A stretch of DNA of 64,000 bases from Chromobacterium vaccinii (GTDB taxonomy: Bacteria; Pseudomonadota; Gammaproteobacteria; Burkholderiales; Chromobacteriaceae): the NCBI RefSeq assembly GCF_000971335.1, contig NZ_JZJL01000005.1, positions 62,001 through 126,000 of the forward strand. Direction: 5' to 3'. The notes below the pieces were generated by a model that was not told where the DNA came from, searched no databases, and saw nothing but the letters and a program-made list of their open reading frames with translations. A program made the translations under genes and the position numbers. Shown here in pieces: positions 35,650 through 45,600 of the stretch; the first letter of the stretch is position 1, and every line of letters starts with the position of its first letter.

Positions 35650-37695
35650 TCAGTTGAAGCGGTAGTCCACCGTCACGCCGACCGTGCGCGGCGCGCCTAT
35701 CACCCCCAGATTGTTGCCGCGGGCCGGAATCTGGGCGTAGAGCACGCCTTGGTTGGTCAGATTGTTGACGTAGGCGCGTACCCCCCAGCGGGCGTCCTCG
35801 TAGCCGGTGTTCAGGTTGGCCACGATGTAGTCGCCGGCGGTGCGGGCCGGATCATTGGTGATGTCCGAATAGTAGGACCCGACGCGGTTCAGGCTGCCGC
35901 CAATATAGAAGTTGCGCGGCAGACGCTGCTTGAAGCCCAGGTTGACTGTCAGATGCGGCGCGTAGTTGAACTGATTGCCTTGTATGCCGGGATTGGCGGC
36001 GTCGGTGCCGGTCACCTTGGTGTTCAACAGGCCGATGCCGGCGCTGAGGGTCAGCTTCGGCGTGACGCGCGCTTTGCTTTCCAGTTCCAGGCCGTAGCTT
36101 TGCCCTTCCGGAATATTGGTGAAGCGCGACCCCAGTATGGCCTGGTAGCCGGTGTACTGGTTGAAGAAGGCATTGGCGTTGAGGCTGACGCGCTCGTCCA
36201 GGAAGGTGGAGCGGCTGCTCAGCTCGTAGGTTGTGACCTGTTCCTTGTTGAAGGTGTAGTACTTGTTGTCGTTGTCCAGGCCGGAGCCGCCGGCGTTGTA
36301 GCCTTTGCGCGCGGACAGGCCCAGGGTGGTGGATGGGCTGTACTTGTAGCTCAGGCCGGCCTTGGGCAGGAACAAGGTTTCGCCGAGGTCATAGCTGGCT
36401 TGAGCTTCGTAGCTCTGTCCGGGGCCCAGCGTGGTGTTGCGTCGTTGCATCTCGCGTTCCGCGCGGCCGCCCAGATTGAGGCTCCACTTGTCGTCTAGCG
36501 CCAGCGTGGCTTCGCCGTAAAACGCCTCGGTCTTGAGGCGATCCTTGGCCGCTACGCGCGGAGAGGCGTTCATGTCCTGGTCGCGGTCGTAGTAATAGAC
36601 GCCGACCAAGCCGCTCAGCCAGCCATCCTGCGGCGCGTAGGCCAGGCGGGCCTCGGCGGTGTTGCCCTTCTCGTCCAGCCTCATGCTGAATGCGGGCGTG
36701 TCGGAATCTTTGAACGCGCTGATGTTGTCGGCGTGGCCCAGCAGCAGGCTGGCGCTCCAGGCGTCATTGATCTGGTATCGCAGATCGGCGCTGACGGTGT
36801 TGTTGAACGAGTCCTGATAGCGAGCTTCGGTCGACAGGCGGTGATACTGGTAGTCGAAGTAGTTGCCGTCGACGTAGTTCAGGTATTCGCCCTTGTTCTT
36901 GCGGTGCGCCAGCGTCAGCTTGGCGGTGAAGCCCGGCAGCGCGCTGGGCTTCCACAGCAGCTTGCCGCGGAAGCTGCTGTTTTTCACTTCGGACGCGTCC
37001 CAAGGCATGGCGCCCGGATAGTCGATGTAGCTGTGGCCGTTCAGGCCTTCGGCGGCGACGCGAAAAGCCAGCTCGTCGGTGATCGGACCGGAGATCATGC
37101 CGGCCAGCGTCACTTTGCCGTCCTTATTCTCATAGCCGGCGCGCAGCGCGCCTTCCCAGTCGAAAGTCGGGTCCTTGGTGTTGACCACGATGGCGCCGGC
37201 CATGGTATTGCGGCCCTGGGTGGTGGATTGCGGGCCGCGCAGCACTTCTATCTGTTCCACGTCCCATGGGCTGGCGTCGACGTAGCGCTGGCCGTTCCAG
37301 CTTTCCGACATGCCGTCAACCGTGGTGCTGACGCGCGGGCGGGAGCCGGAGACCAGCGTATTGTAGCCGGTGCCGGGGCCGGTGCCTTCCACGCCGCGGA
37401 TATTGATGATGCCGGCGCCGTTGGCCGTGGCGTTGGGGGTGGCGGCCGCCGCGTCATAGACCGATTTGATCTCGCCGGTGTCGGTGTCGCGCAGCACCGA
37501 TACCGCGGTGGTGGTGTCTTTCAGCGAGCGGTTGATCTTCTCGCCGGTGACGGTCACGGTAGGCAGGGCGGCGTCTTGTTGGTCGGCCGGAGCCGCCAGC
37601 GCGGAGTGGGGCAGCGACATGCCTCCCAGGCAGGCCAAGGCCAGCAGGGTGGCGTGGGCCAGGGCGTCGCGCTTGCGGTGCGGGAGTTTTTCCAT
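35650..37695 (-). CDS. vbuA: TonB-dependent ferric siderophore receptor
   Basis: 681 residues. Signal peptide to about residue 34 (ALAAPADQ), plug domain (LPTVTVTGEKINRSLKDTTTAVSVLRD; INIRGVEGTGPG; IEVLRGPQSTTQGRNTMAGAI) and a beta-barrel ending VTVDYRFN with the terminal aromatic-Asn ending of outer membrane proteins. Divergent from the esterase gene and separated from it by a Fur box. I recall VbuA as the viobactin receptor of C. violaceum encoded beside the NRPS VbaF; the symbol rests on that context. It imports the ferric form of the siderophore made by the adjacent NRPS. Confidence 0.85.
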   Translation of the reverse strand: MEKLPHRKRDALAHATLLALACLGGMSLPHSALAAPADQQDAALPTVTVTGEKINRSLKDTTTAVSVLRDTDTGEIKSVYDAAAATPNATANGAGIINIRGVEGTGPGTGYNTLVSGSRPRVSTTVDGMSESWNGQRYVDASPWDVEQIEVLRGPQSTTQGRNTMAGAIVVNTKDPTFDWEGALRAGYENKDGKVTLAGMISGPITDELAFRVAAEGLNGHSYIDYPGAMPWDASEVKNSSFRGKLLWKPSALPGFTAKLTLAHRKNKGEYLNYVDGNYFDYQYHRLSTEARYQDSFNNTVSADLRYQINDAWSASLLLGHADNISAFKDSDTPAFSMRLDEKGNTAEARLAYAPQDGWLSGLVGVYYYDRDQDMNASPRVAAKDRLKTEAFYGEATLALDDKWSLNLGGRAEREMQRRNTTLGPGQSYEAQASYDLGETLFLPKAGLSYKYSPSTTLGLSARKGYNAGGSGLDNDNKYYTFNKEQVTTYELSSRSTFLDERVSLNANAFFNQYTGYQAILGSRFTNIPEGQSYGLELESKARVTPKLTLSAGIGLLNTKVTGTDAANPGIQGNQFNYAPHLTVNLGFKQRLPRNFYIGGSLNRVGSYYSDITNDPARTAGDYIVANLNTGYEDARWGVRAYVNNLTNQGVLYAQIPARGNNLGVIGAPRTVGVTVDYRFN

Positions 37696-37845
37696 CGTTC
37701 CAGATTCCTCATTGTGGTTATTGTCAGATTGACCGGGGGCGGTTCTGCGGCGTCGTCTGGCTGGCGAGGAATCGTTGGCTAATGCGGCGGACGGAACTGT
37801 GGGGCCGGTGCTGACCCGTTGAGATCGTTGCGATCAACAGATACG

Positions 37846-37864
37846 AATGATAATATTTATCATT
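37846..37864. promoter_or_regulatory. Fur box, divergent receptor/esterase promoters
   Basis: AATGATAATATTTATCATT: perfect inverted repeat AATGATAA/TTATCATT around TAT, closely matching the Fur 19-mer. It lies between the TonB receptor gene and the esterase-MbtH-NRPS genes and would repress both in iron-replete cells. Confidence 0.88.
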
Positions 37865-37947
37865 AACAATATGCAATAACTTAACGCGAATCGAATTGGC
37901 CGGCAGCGGCCGCATTCATTGCGCGGCCTGGATCGGTGGAGGACGTT

Positions 37948-39267
37948 GTGGAATGGAATCAAGTGGCAGTGGAAAGCGCGGCTTGGCTGCAACACCCGGA
38001 AGCGGGCAAACCGCAATGGTGGGACCGGCTGGCCGCCGCGGGCGCGCCGCTGCGAGAGCGGCTGCCGGACGGGCGCGTATGCGTGACTTTCCTGTGGCGG
38101 GATCCGGCCGGCGGTCCCGCCGCTTCGTCCATCGTCCGTGTGTACGCCGACGTCAACTCCGTCACCGACCACCATAGCCCGCAGCCGCAATCGTTGTCCC
38201 GCCTGGGCGATACCGACGTCTGGTGGTGGCAGGCGGTGTTGCCGGCGGATTGGCGCGGCAGTTACGCCTATATCCCGGTAGCGGTCGGACAGACGCCTCC
38301 CGTTCCCGGCGGCGATGTCCGCCAGAGCCGGCTTCTCCATCGCGAATGGTGGCTGAGCATCATGGCCCAGGCCATCGCCGATCCGCTCAACCCCGCCGCC
38401 GGCTACCGCAGCAGCTGGGGCGCCAGCTTGTCGCCGCTGCATCTGCCCGACGCCCCGGACCAGTCCGCCTGGGCCGCCTGGGACAAAACCGGGCAGGGGG
38501 CCGATCCGCGCCGCCTGACGGAAATCCGCTGGGACAGCGCCATGCTCGGCAAGGCGCGCCGGGTCTGGATCTACCACACGGGTGCGGTTTCTGTCGGACA
38601 ATGGGCCGAGAGGCCGCTGGCGATTTTGCTGGACGGCCAGCATTGGGCGCAGTGCCTGCCGGTGTTCGCCGCGCTGGATGAGGACACCCGCCGCGGCCGT
38701 TTGCCGCCCGCGGTGTATTTGCTAATCGACAGCATCGACGGCAAGCACCGCGAGGAAGACTTGCCCTGCAACGCCGCATTCTGGCTGGCCTTGCAAAAGG
38801 AACTGCTGCCGCAGGCGGCTCTGATCGCGCCGTTCAGCGGCCGGGCCGATTGCACCGTGGTGGCCGGGCAGAGCTATGGCGGCCTGGCGGCGATGTTCGC
38901 CGGCCTCAACTGGCCGGACCGTTTCGGCTGCGTGCTCAGCCAGTCCGGCTCGTTCTGGTGGCCGAGCGTGGAATTGCATGAAAAGGCGCGCGCGGCAAGC
39001 GCCCGCCGCCTGCCGGGCAGCAAGGGCCGCTTGACCGAGCGGCTGGAGGCCGGCGAGACGCCGCCCGGACGGCTGCGCGTGTTCCAGGAGGTGGGCAGCC
39101 GGGAGGAGGTGATGGTGGACGTCAACGACAGCCATCGCGCGGCGCTGGAGCGCGCCGGGCACGACGTGCATTACCGGATATTCGAGGGAGGGCATGACTG
39201 GCTGTGCTGGCGCGGCGGTTTGTTGCAAGGGTTGGGCTGTCTGTGGCGGCCCTGGGTCGCCCCCTAA
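37948..39267 (+). CDS. Fes-type ferric siderophore esterase
   Basis: 439 residues. Cytosolic enterochelin esterase-like protein that hydrolyses the triserine-lactone backbone of the imported ferric siderophore to release iron. N-terminal domain ([34 protein letters not shown]) and a C-terminal alpha/beta hydrolase with [21 protein letters not shown] (nucleophile Ser) and [11 protein letters not shown] (His). Start is GTG 37948, since GGAGG ends five bases upstream; the alternative GTG at 37936 has no such site. It implies a cyclic or linear serine-ester product like enterobactin. Confidence 0.9.
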   Translation: MEWNQVAVESAAWLQHPEAGKPQWWDRLAAAGAPLRERLPDGRVCVTFLWRDPAGGPAASSIVRVYADVNSVTDHHSPQPQSLSRLGDTDVWWWQAVLPADWRGSYAYIPVAVGQTPPVPGGDVRQSRLLHREWWLSIMAQAIADPLNPAAGYRSSWGASLSPLHLPDAPDQSAWAAWDKTGQGADPRRLTEIRWDSAMLGKARRVWIYHTGAVSVGQWAERPLAILLDGQHWAQCLPVFAALDEDTRRGRLPPAVYLLIDSIDGKHREEDLPCNAAFWLALQKELLPQAALIAPFSGRADCTVVAGQSYGGLAAMFAGLNWPDRFGCVLSQSGSFWWPSVELHEKARAASARRLPGSKGRLTERLEAGETPPGRLRVFQEVGSREEVMVDVNDSHRAALERAGHDVHYRIFEGGHDWLCWRGGLLQGLGCLWRPWVAP

Positions 39268-39338
39268 AACAAACCAGAATCGTCCGAAGGCGGGCCAAGC
39301 CCGCCTGCAGGCCGGCTCGCCTTGCTGGAGTGTTCGCC

Positions 39339-39551
39339 ATGAGCGCGGAGCAAACCAACCCTTTCGATGACGAAAGCCTTTCCTTTCTCGTACTGGTAAA
39401 TCACCAGGACCAGCACAGCCTGTGGCCGTCGCAACTCGCGTCGCCAGCGGGCTGGCGCGCCGTATTCGGCCCGGCCGGCCGCGGCGCGTGCGTTTCCTAT
39501 CTCGACGCAAACTGGACCGACATCCGCCCGCGATCGCTGCGCAGCGGCTGA
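39339..39551 (+). CDS. MbtH-like NRPS accessory protein
   Basis: 70 residues: [24 protein letters not shown] and [20 protein letters not shown] carry the family pattern (NPFDd, NxexQhSLWP, cxxyvxxxWtdmrP). MbtH proteins bind and activate NRPS adenylation domains. It lies between the esterase and the NRPS, the usual place (as ybdZ in the enterobactin locus). Start ATG 39339 with CTGGAG upstream. Confidence 0.95.
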   Translation: MSAEQTNPFDDESLSFLVLVNHQDQHSLWPSQLASPAGWRAVFGPAGRGACVSYLDANWTDIRPRSLRSG

Positions 39552-39654
39552 GGCCGCCGTTTCCTCATTTTCGCATCGTCCCGCCCATGCCGCAGGCCTG
39601 GGCGCGGCCTGCTGCGCGCCGGCCGTTCCGATTACCCGCATCCGGGAAAGCATC

Positions 39655-42600
39655 GTGTTGACCATTGAAACAAAACCCTCCGCTGTCGAGCGCGAGCTGC
39701 CGCTGTTCGGCTCGCAACTGGGCATCTGGCTAGCGGACCAGATCGCCGAACAAAAGAACACCTACGCCGTCGCCCACTGCGTAGAACTGGACGGCGCAAT
39801 AGATGCCGAGCGGCTGCGGCAGTCCATCTGTTTGGGCCTGGCCGAGGCCGATACCGTCGTCGCCCAGTACCTGGAAACGCCGGACGGCCCGGCGCAGCTT
39901 CTGCGGCAAGGGCTGAGCGCCGAGAACCTGCCCCATCCCGAAATCCATGACCTGAGCGCCGAGGCTGATCCGGAAAGCCTGGCTCGGCGGTGGATGCGCG
40001 AAGACTTGTCCGCGGATCTGCCGGCCGACGGCGAGCGGCCGCTGTATCTGCACCGCCTGTTCAAGCTGGCTGGCGGCGCGGGCGAGCGCTGGTTCTGGTA
40101 TCAGCGCTACCACCATGTCTGCGTCGACGGCTACAGCTTCGCCGCGCTGACCCGCCGCATCGCCGACCTCTACCAGGCGCTGGGCCGCGGCGAAGCGCCG
40201 CCGCCGTCGCCATTTGTTTCTTTCGCCGATGTCGCGGCCGAGCGCGAAAGCTACCTGGCCAGCCCGCGCTGCGAGGAAGACCGCGCGTTCTGGCGCGGCT
40301 ACGCCGCCGCGCTGCCGTCGCCGTCCACCTTGTCCGCGCGCGACGCGCTGGCAGGCGACGGCGCGGCCAATGTCGACGTGCTGCGCCGGCGTTTTGAAAT
40401 CGCTGGAGGAACGGCGGCGCCGCAGGCCATGGCGGCCGTTTTCGCCTACCAGGCCAGGATGAGCGGCAAGAGCAGGGTGGCGATGGGCGTGCCTTTCATG
40501 CGGCGCATGGGGTCGGCGGCGCTGCGGGCCGTGGGCCCGGTGGTGAATGTGTTGCCGGTGGCGCTGGATATCGACGATGGCGACGATCTGGCTACGCTCG
40601 CGCGGCGCTTGGCCGACGAATTGAAACAGGTGCGCCGCCATGAGCGCTACGACGCCGAGCAGATCCAGCGCGACAGCGGCATGGTCGGCTCCAACCGCGC
40701 CTTGTACGGCGCGACGCTGAACCTGAAGATCTACGACCAGTCGCTGCGGCTGGGCGAGGTAACGGGCGTCACGCTGCCGCTGGCTGTGGGGCCGATAGAC
40801 GACATCGAATTCGGCCTCTGGCAGCAGGGCGAGGCGCTGGTGGTGGAGCTGAGCGCCAATCCGGCGCGCTATGACGCGGCGGAGTTGGAGTGGCACGCTT
40901 GGCGGCTGCGCGGCTTCATCGCCGCCCTGGCCGGCGGCACTGCCGTCGGCGACGCGCCTTTGCATAGCGCCGCGGAGAAGGCCGCGTTGGACGAGTGGTC
41001 GCATGGGCCGCGCGTCAGCGCGCCGGCCGGCGCGCGCACCGCGCTGGACGTGTTTCTGGCCAGCGCCGCGCGTTACGAAAATGAAACCGCGCTGGTCTGC
41101 GGCGACGAGCGGCTGAGCTACGGCCTGCTGTCGGCCCGCGTGGCGCAGCTGGCGCGCGAGCTGCTCTCGCGCGGCATCGGCGACGGCAGCGTGGTCGGCG
41201 TCGCCGTGCCGCGCAGCGTCGACACCGTGGTGGCGATATTGGGCACGCTGGCGGCCGGCGCCGCCTTCCTGCCGCTGGATCTGGACTATCCGCCCGAGCG
41301 GCTGGCTCTGATGTGCGAGGACGCCGCGCCGACCTTGCTGCTGACCCGCTCCGGCGTCCGCGCCCGGCTGCCAAGCCTGCCGGCGCTGTGCCTGGACGAC
41401 GATGCGGTTCGCGCGCGGCTGGCCGCCCGCGCCGCCCAGCCGCTGGACGACGCGGAACGGCTGCGTCCGCTGGACGGTGACCGGCTGGCCTATATGATCT
41501 ATACCTCCGGCTCCACCGGCAAACCGAAGGGCGTGATGATCGCCCACGCCAGCTTCCTCAACCTGCTGTTGAGCCAGCAGAGCGGCCTGTTCGGCGATTT
41601 CGTCCGCGTACGCGGCCGCCGGGTGCGTACGATGCAGACCGCCTCGCTGTCCTTTGACGGCGCGCTGGAGCAGCTGTTCTGGCTCTTTATGGGCCAGGAA
41701 GTGCATCTGTGCGACGAGGAGCTGCGCCGCGACGCGCAGCAACTGGTCGATCTGGTGCGCCGCGAGCGCATCGACGAGATGGACGTACCGCCGTCGCTGC
41801 TGCGGCAGATGCTGGATTGCGGCCTGATGGATGACGGCCATTGGCAGCCCGGCATGGTGATGGTGGGCGGCGAGGCGGTGCCGCCGGCGCTGTGGGAGGA
41901 GATGCGCGGCTACTCGCAGCTGCATTTCCATAATTTCTATGGCCCGACCGAATACACGATCTCGGCGCTGGGCGCGCCGGGTTCGATAGCAGAAGAGCCG
42001 GTGGTGGGCCGGCCGGTGGCCAATACCCGCGCGCTGGTGTTGGACGCCGCTTTGCGTCCGGTGGCGATAGGCGTGGCCGGCGAGCTGTACCTGGCCGGCG
42101 CCGGCCTGGGCCTGGGCTATCTGAATCGCCCGTCCTTGACCGCGGCCCGCTTCGTCGCCAGTCCCTTCGGCGACGGCGAGCTGATGTACCGCACCGGCGA
42201 CCTGGCGCGCTGGAACGCCCGCGGCCAGATGGACTTCATCGGCCGCGTCGACCACCAGATCAAGGTGCGCGGCTTCCGCATCGAGATGGGCGAGGTCGAG
42301 CACGCGCTGGCCAGCCTGCCCGGCGTCAACGCCGCCGTGGTGCTGGCCGAGGCGGTGGGCGGCAGCCACCGGCTGATCGCCTATTGCACGATGGCCGACG
42401 CCGGCCGCCACGAGGAGGCCGGCCTGTCCGCCGCCTTGCTGGCGCAAGTGGCCGAAACGCTGCCCGACTACATGGTGCCGTCGGCGCTGGCGGTGCTGCC
42501 GGAATGGCCGGTCAACATTAACGGCAAGATAGACCGCAAGGCGCTGCCGGCGATCCGGCCGCAGAACGCCGCCGCAGGACGCGAGCCGGCCAACGACGCC

Positions 42601-45600
42601 GAGCGCCTGCTGTGCGCGGCGGTGGCCAAGGTGTTGAATCTGGACAGCACCAGCCCCGATGACGATTTCTTCCAGCTGGGCGGCGACAGCATCTCGGCGA
42701 TGAGCCTGGGCACCGAGCTGCGCCGCGCCGGCTTCCTGCTGCGTCCGCGCGACGTGTTCGCCAAGCGCACGCCGGCCGGCATGGCCGCGGCGCTGCAGCC
42801 GCTGTCGGCTGCTAATCAGGCAGCCGACGACGCGGCCGGCCCGCTGGGCAGATTGCCCATCGTCAGCTGGTTCGCCGAGCAATACGGCATGGCCAGCCGC
42901 TTCGTCCAGGGCGTGTGGCTGAAAGCGCCGGCGGCGCTGGCCCCCGAGCACCTGGCCGCCGGCCTGCTGGCCTTGCAGCGCGCGCACCCGGCATTGCGCA
43001 GCCGCGCCGCCGACGGCCAACTGCATCTGGACGCCGCGCCGGCCGCATTGGATGCGCGGACGCTGATCGAGGCCGCGCCGGACGCGACGCCGGATCAGCT
43101 ATTCGAAACCGCTTGCGCGAGGCTGGACCCGGAAAACGGCCTGATGCTGCAGGCCGCGCTGCGGAGTGGAGCCGACGGCAAGCATGTGCTGCTGGCCATT
43201 CACCACCTGGCGGTCGACGGCGTATCTTGGCGCGCGCTGCTGCCGGAGCTGCGGTCCGCCTGCGAGGCAGCGATGGCTGGAGAGGCCGTCCAGCTGCCGC
43301 GCGAGGACTTCGGCCTGCGCGAGTGGGCGAAAACGCTGGCCGGCCAGGCGCCGGCCCGCCACGGCGAGCTGGCGATGTGGCGCGGCATGCTGGCCGGAAA
43401 GGCCGACGCATTGAGCGCCAAGGCGCTGGCCCCGGCCCGCGACCGCCACGACGCGGCCCGCCACAGCCGCGCGCTGCTCGGCGAGGCCGCCAGCGCGGCT
43501 TTGCTGCAAAAGCTGCCGAACGCTTGCCGCGCGACGGTGGAGGAAATCCTGCTGGCGGCGCTGCTGCTGGCCTGCCGCGGCGAATTCGACGCGCAGCGCT
43601 TGCGCGTAGGTTTGGAGTCGCACGGCCGCCACGCCGGCGACGACGGCATCGACCTCGGCCGCACCGTGGGCTGGCTGACCGCCGAATATCCGGCGCTGTT
43701 CGACCTGTCGACCAGGGAGGCCGGCGACGCGGCCGCCCTGGAGGCGCTGCGCGCGGTCAAGCGCGTGATGCGGGCGATGCCGGACCACGGGCTGGGCTAC
43801 AGCGTGCTGCGTTATCTGGACGACGAGCATGGCCCGGCGCTGGGCGCGCTGGAGGCGCAGAGTCGCCCGGCGCTGCTATTCAACTACCTGGGCCGCTTCC
43901 AGGCCAGCGACGGCGAATGGACGCCGCTGGCCGCCGGCGGCCGCTTCGCCGACGCCTTCGCCGTCGACATCGATCCGGCCTTGCCGCTGCAATACGGGCT
44001 GGAGGCCAATGTCTTCGTCGACGAGTCCGGCGCCGCGCCGCGCGTGGCGGTCAACTGGACCTGGGCCGACGCGCTGTTCGACGCAGCGGCCATTGACCGG
44101 CTGGGACAACGGATGGACAGCGCGATCGCCGCGCTGGCTCGTCTCGCCGAGCGCGATCCGCTGGCCGCGGCCGACACGCTGGTGGCCTCCGAGACGCTGG
44201 GCGCCGGCGGCGCGCCGTTGTCCGACGCCGAGCTGGCGGCGCTCTGCGCCCGCCACGGCAGCTTGGCCGCCGCCTTGCCGGTGCTGCCGCTGCAGCAGGG
44301 CTTGCTGTTCCACGCCCAACTGGGCGAGGCGGCTGGCAAGTACAACTCCATCACCCGCGTCACTTTCGAAGGCCCGCTGGGCAGCGACAGGCTGCGCGCG
44401 GCGCTGGCGGCGGTATTGCGCCGCCATCCGCAGTTGGCCGCAGGTTTCGACAGCGAAGTTCAGGCCGAACCGTTGCAACTGCTGCCGCTTGTGCTGCCGG
44501 AATGGCCGTGGCGCGAGCTGGAGCTGGCCGCGTCGGCTGACGAGACCGAGGCGCTGCAGGCGCTGGAGCGTGAGGAGCTGAACCGCGACTTTACGGTCGG
44601 CGGCCCCAGCGAGGGCCCGCTGCTGCAGGCCACGCTGGCGCGCCACGGCCAACTGTCCACGCTGTTCCTGACCGCGCACCATTTGGTTGTCGATGGTTGG
44701 TCCACGCCCATCATGCTGCGCGACCTGCTGGCCGCCTACGGCGACGGGCCTGACACGCTGCCGGCGATCCGCGTCGATTACCCCAGCGTGGTCCGCGCGC
44801 TGGCCGCGCGCGACCTGACGCCGGCGCGGCAGCTGTGGCTGCAGACGCTGGACGGCGTCAAGCCCACGCTGCTGTTCGGCCAACAGACGGCCGCGCCGGA
44901 AGTGCGGGAATTCGAGCTGGTGCTGCCGCAAGCGCTGGAAGACGCGCTGACCGAGCGCTGCCGCGAACGCGGCCTTACCCTCAACACCGCGATGCAGGGC
45001 ATGTGGGGCGCGCTGCTGTCGGTGCTGACCGGCCGCAACGACGTGGTGTTCGGCTCGCCGGTGTCGGGCCGCTTCAGCCCGGTGGACGGCGTGGACGAGC
45101 ATATCGGCCTGTTCAGCAACACCATTCCGGTACGGGTGGTTCTGCGGCCGGACGCGCCGCTGTGGGAACAGCTGGCCGACTTGCAGGCGCGGCAGATCCG
45201 TCTGCTGGAACGTGACGGGCTGGGCCTTGCCGAAATCCAGCGCCTGGCCGGCGCGGCCACGCTGTTCGACACGCTGCTGGTGGTGGAGAACTACCCGGAT
45301 CAGGACATGCAGTCGCGCGACTACCACTGCGCGCGCATCGCCTCGCTGCGCAACCGCGGCCATACCCACTATCCGCTGACGGTGCTGGCGCTGCCGGGAG
45401 ACCGGCTGCGCCTGCTGATCGAGTACCGCGACCTGGTCAAGGATCCGGGACAGCTGGCCGAGCGCATGCAGTCGCTGCTGGAGCATCTGGCTTATCAACC
45501 AGAGCTGCCGTGGTCGGTCTTTAATCCGCTGACCGGCGCCGAGCGCGAGCTGATCGAGCGGGTCAACGCCACCGCCGCAGTCATTCCTGAAACCACGCTG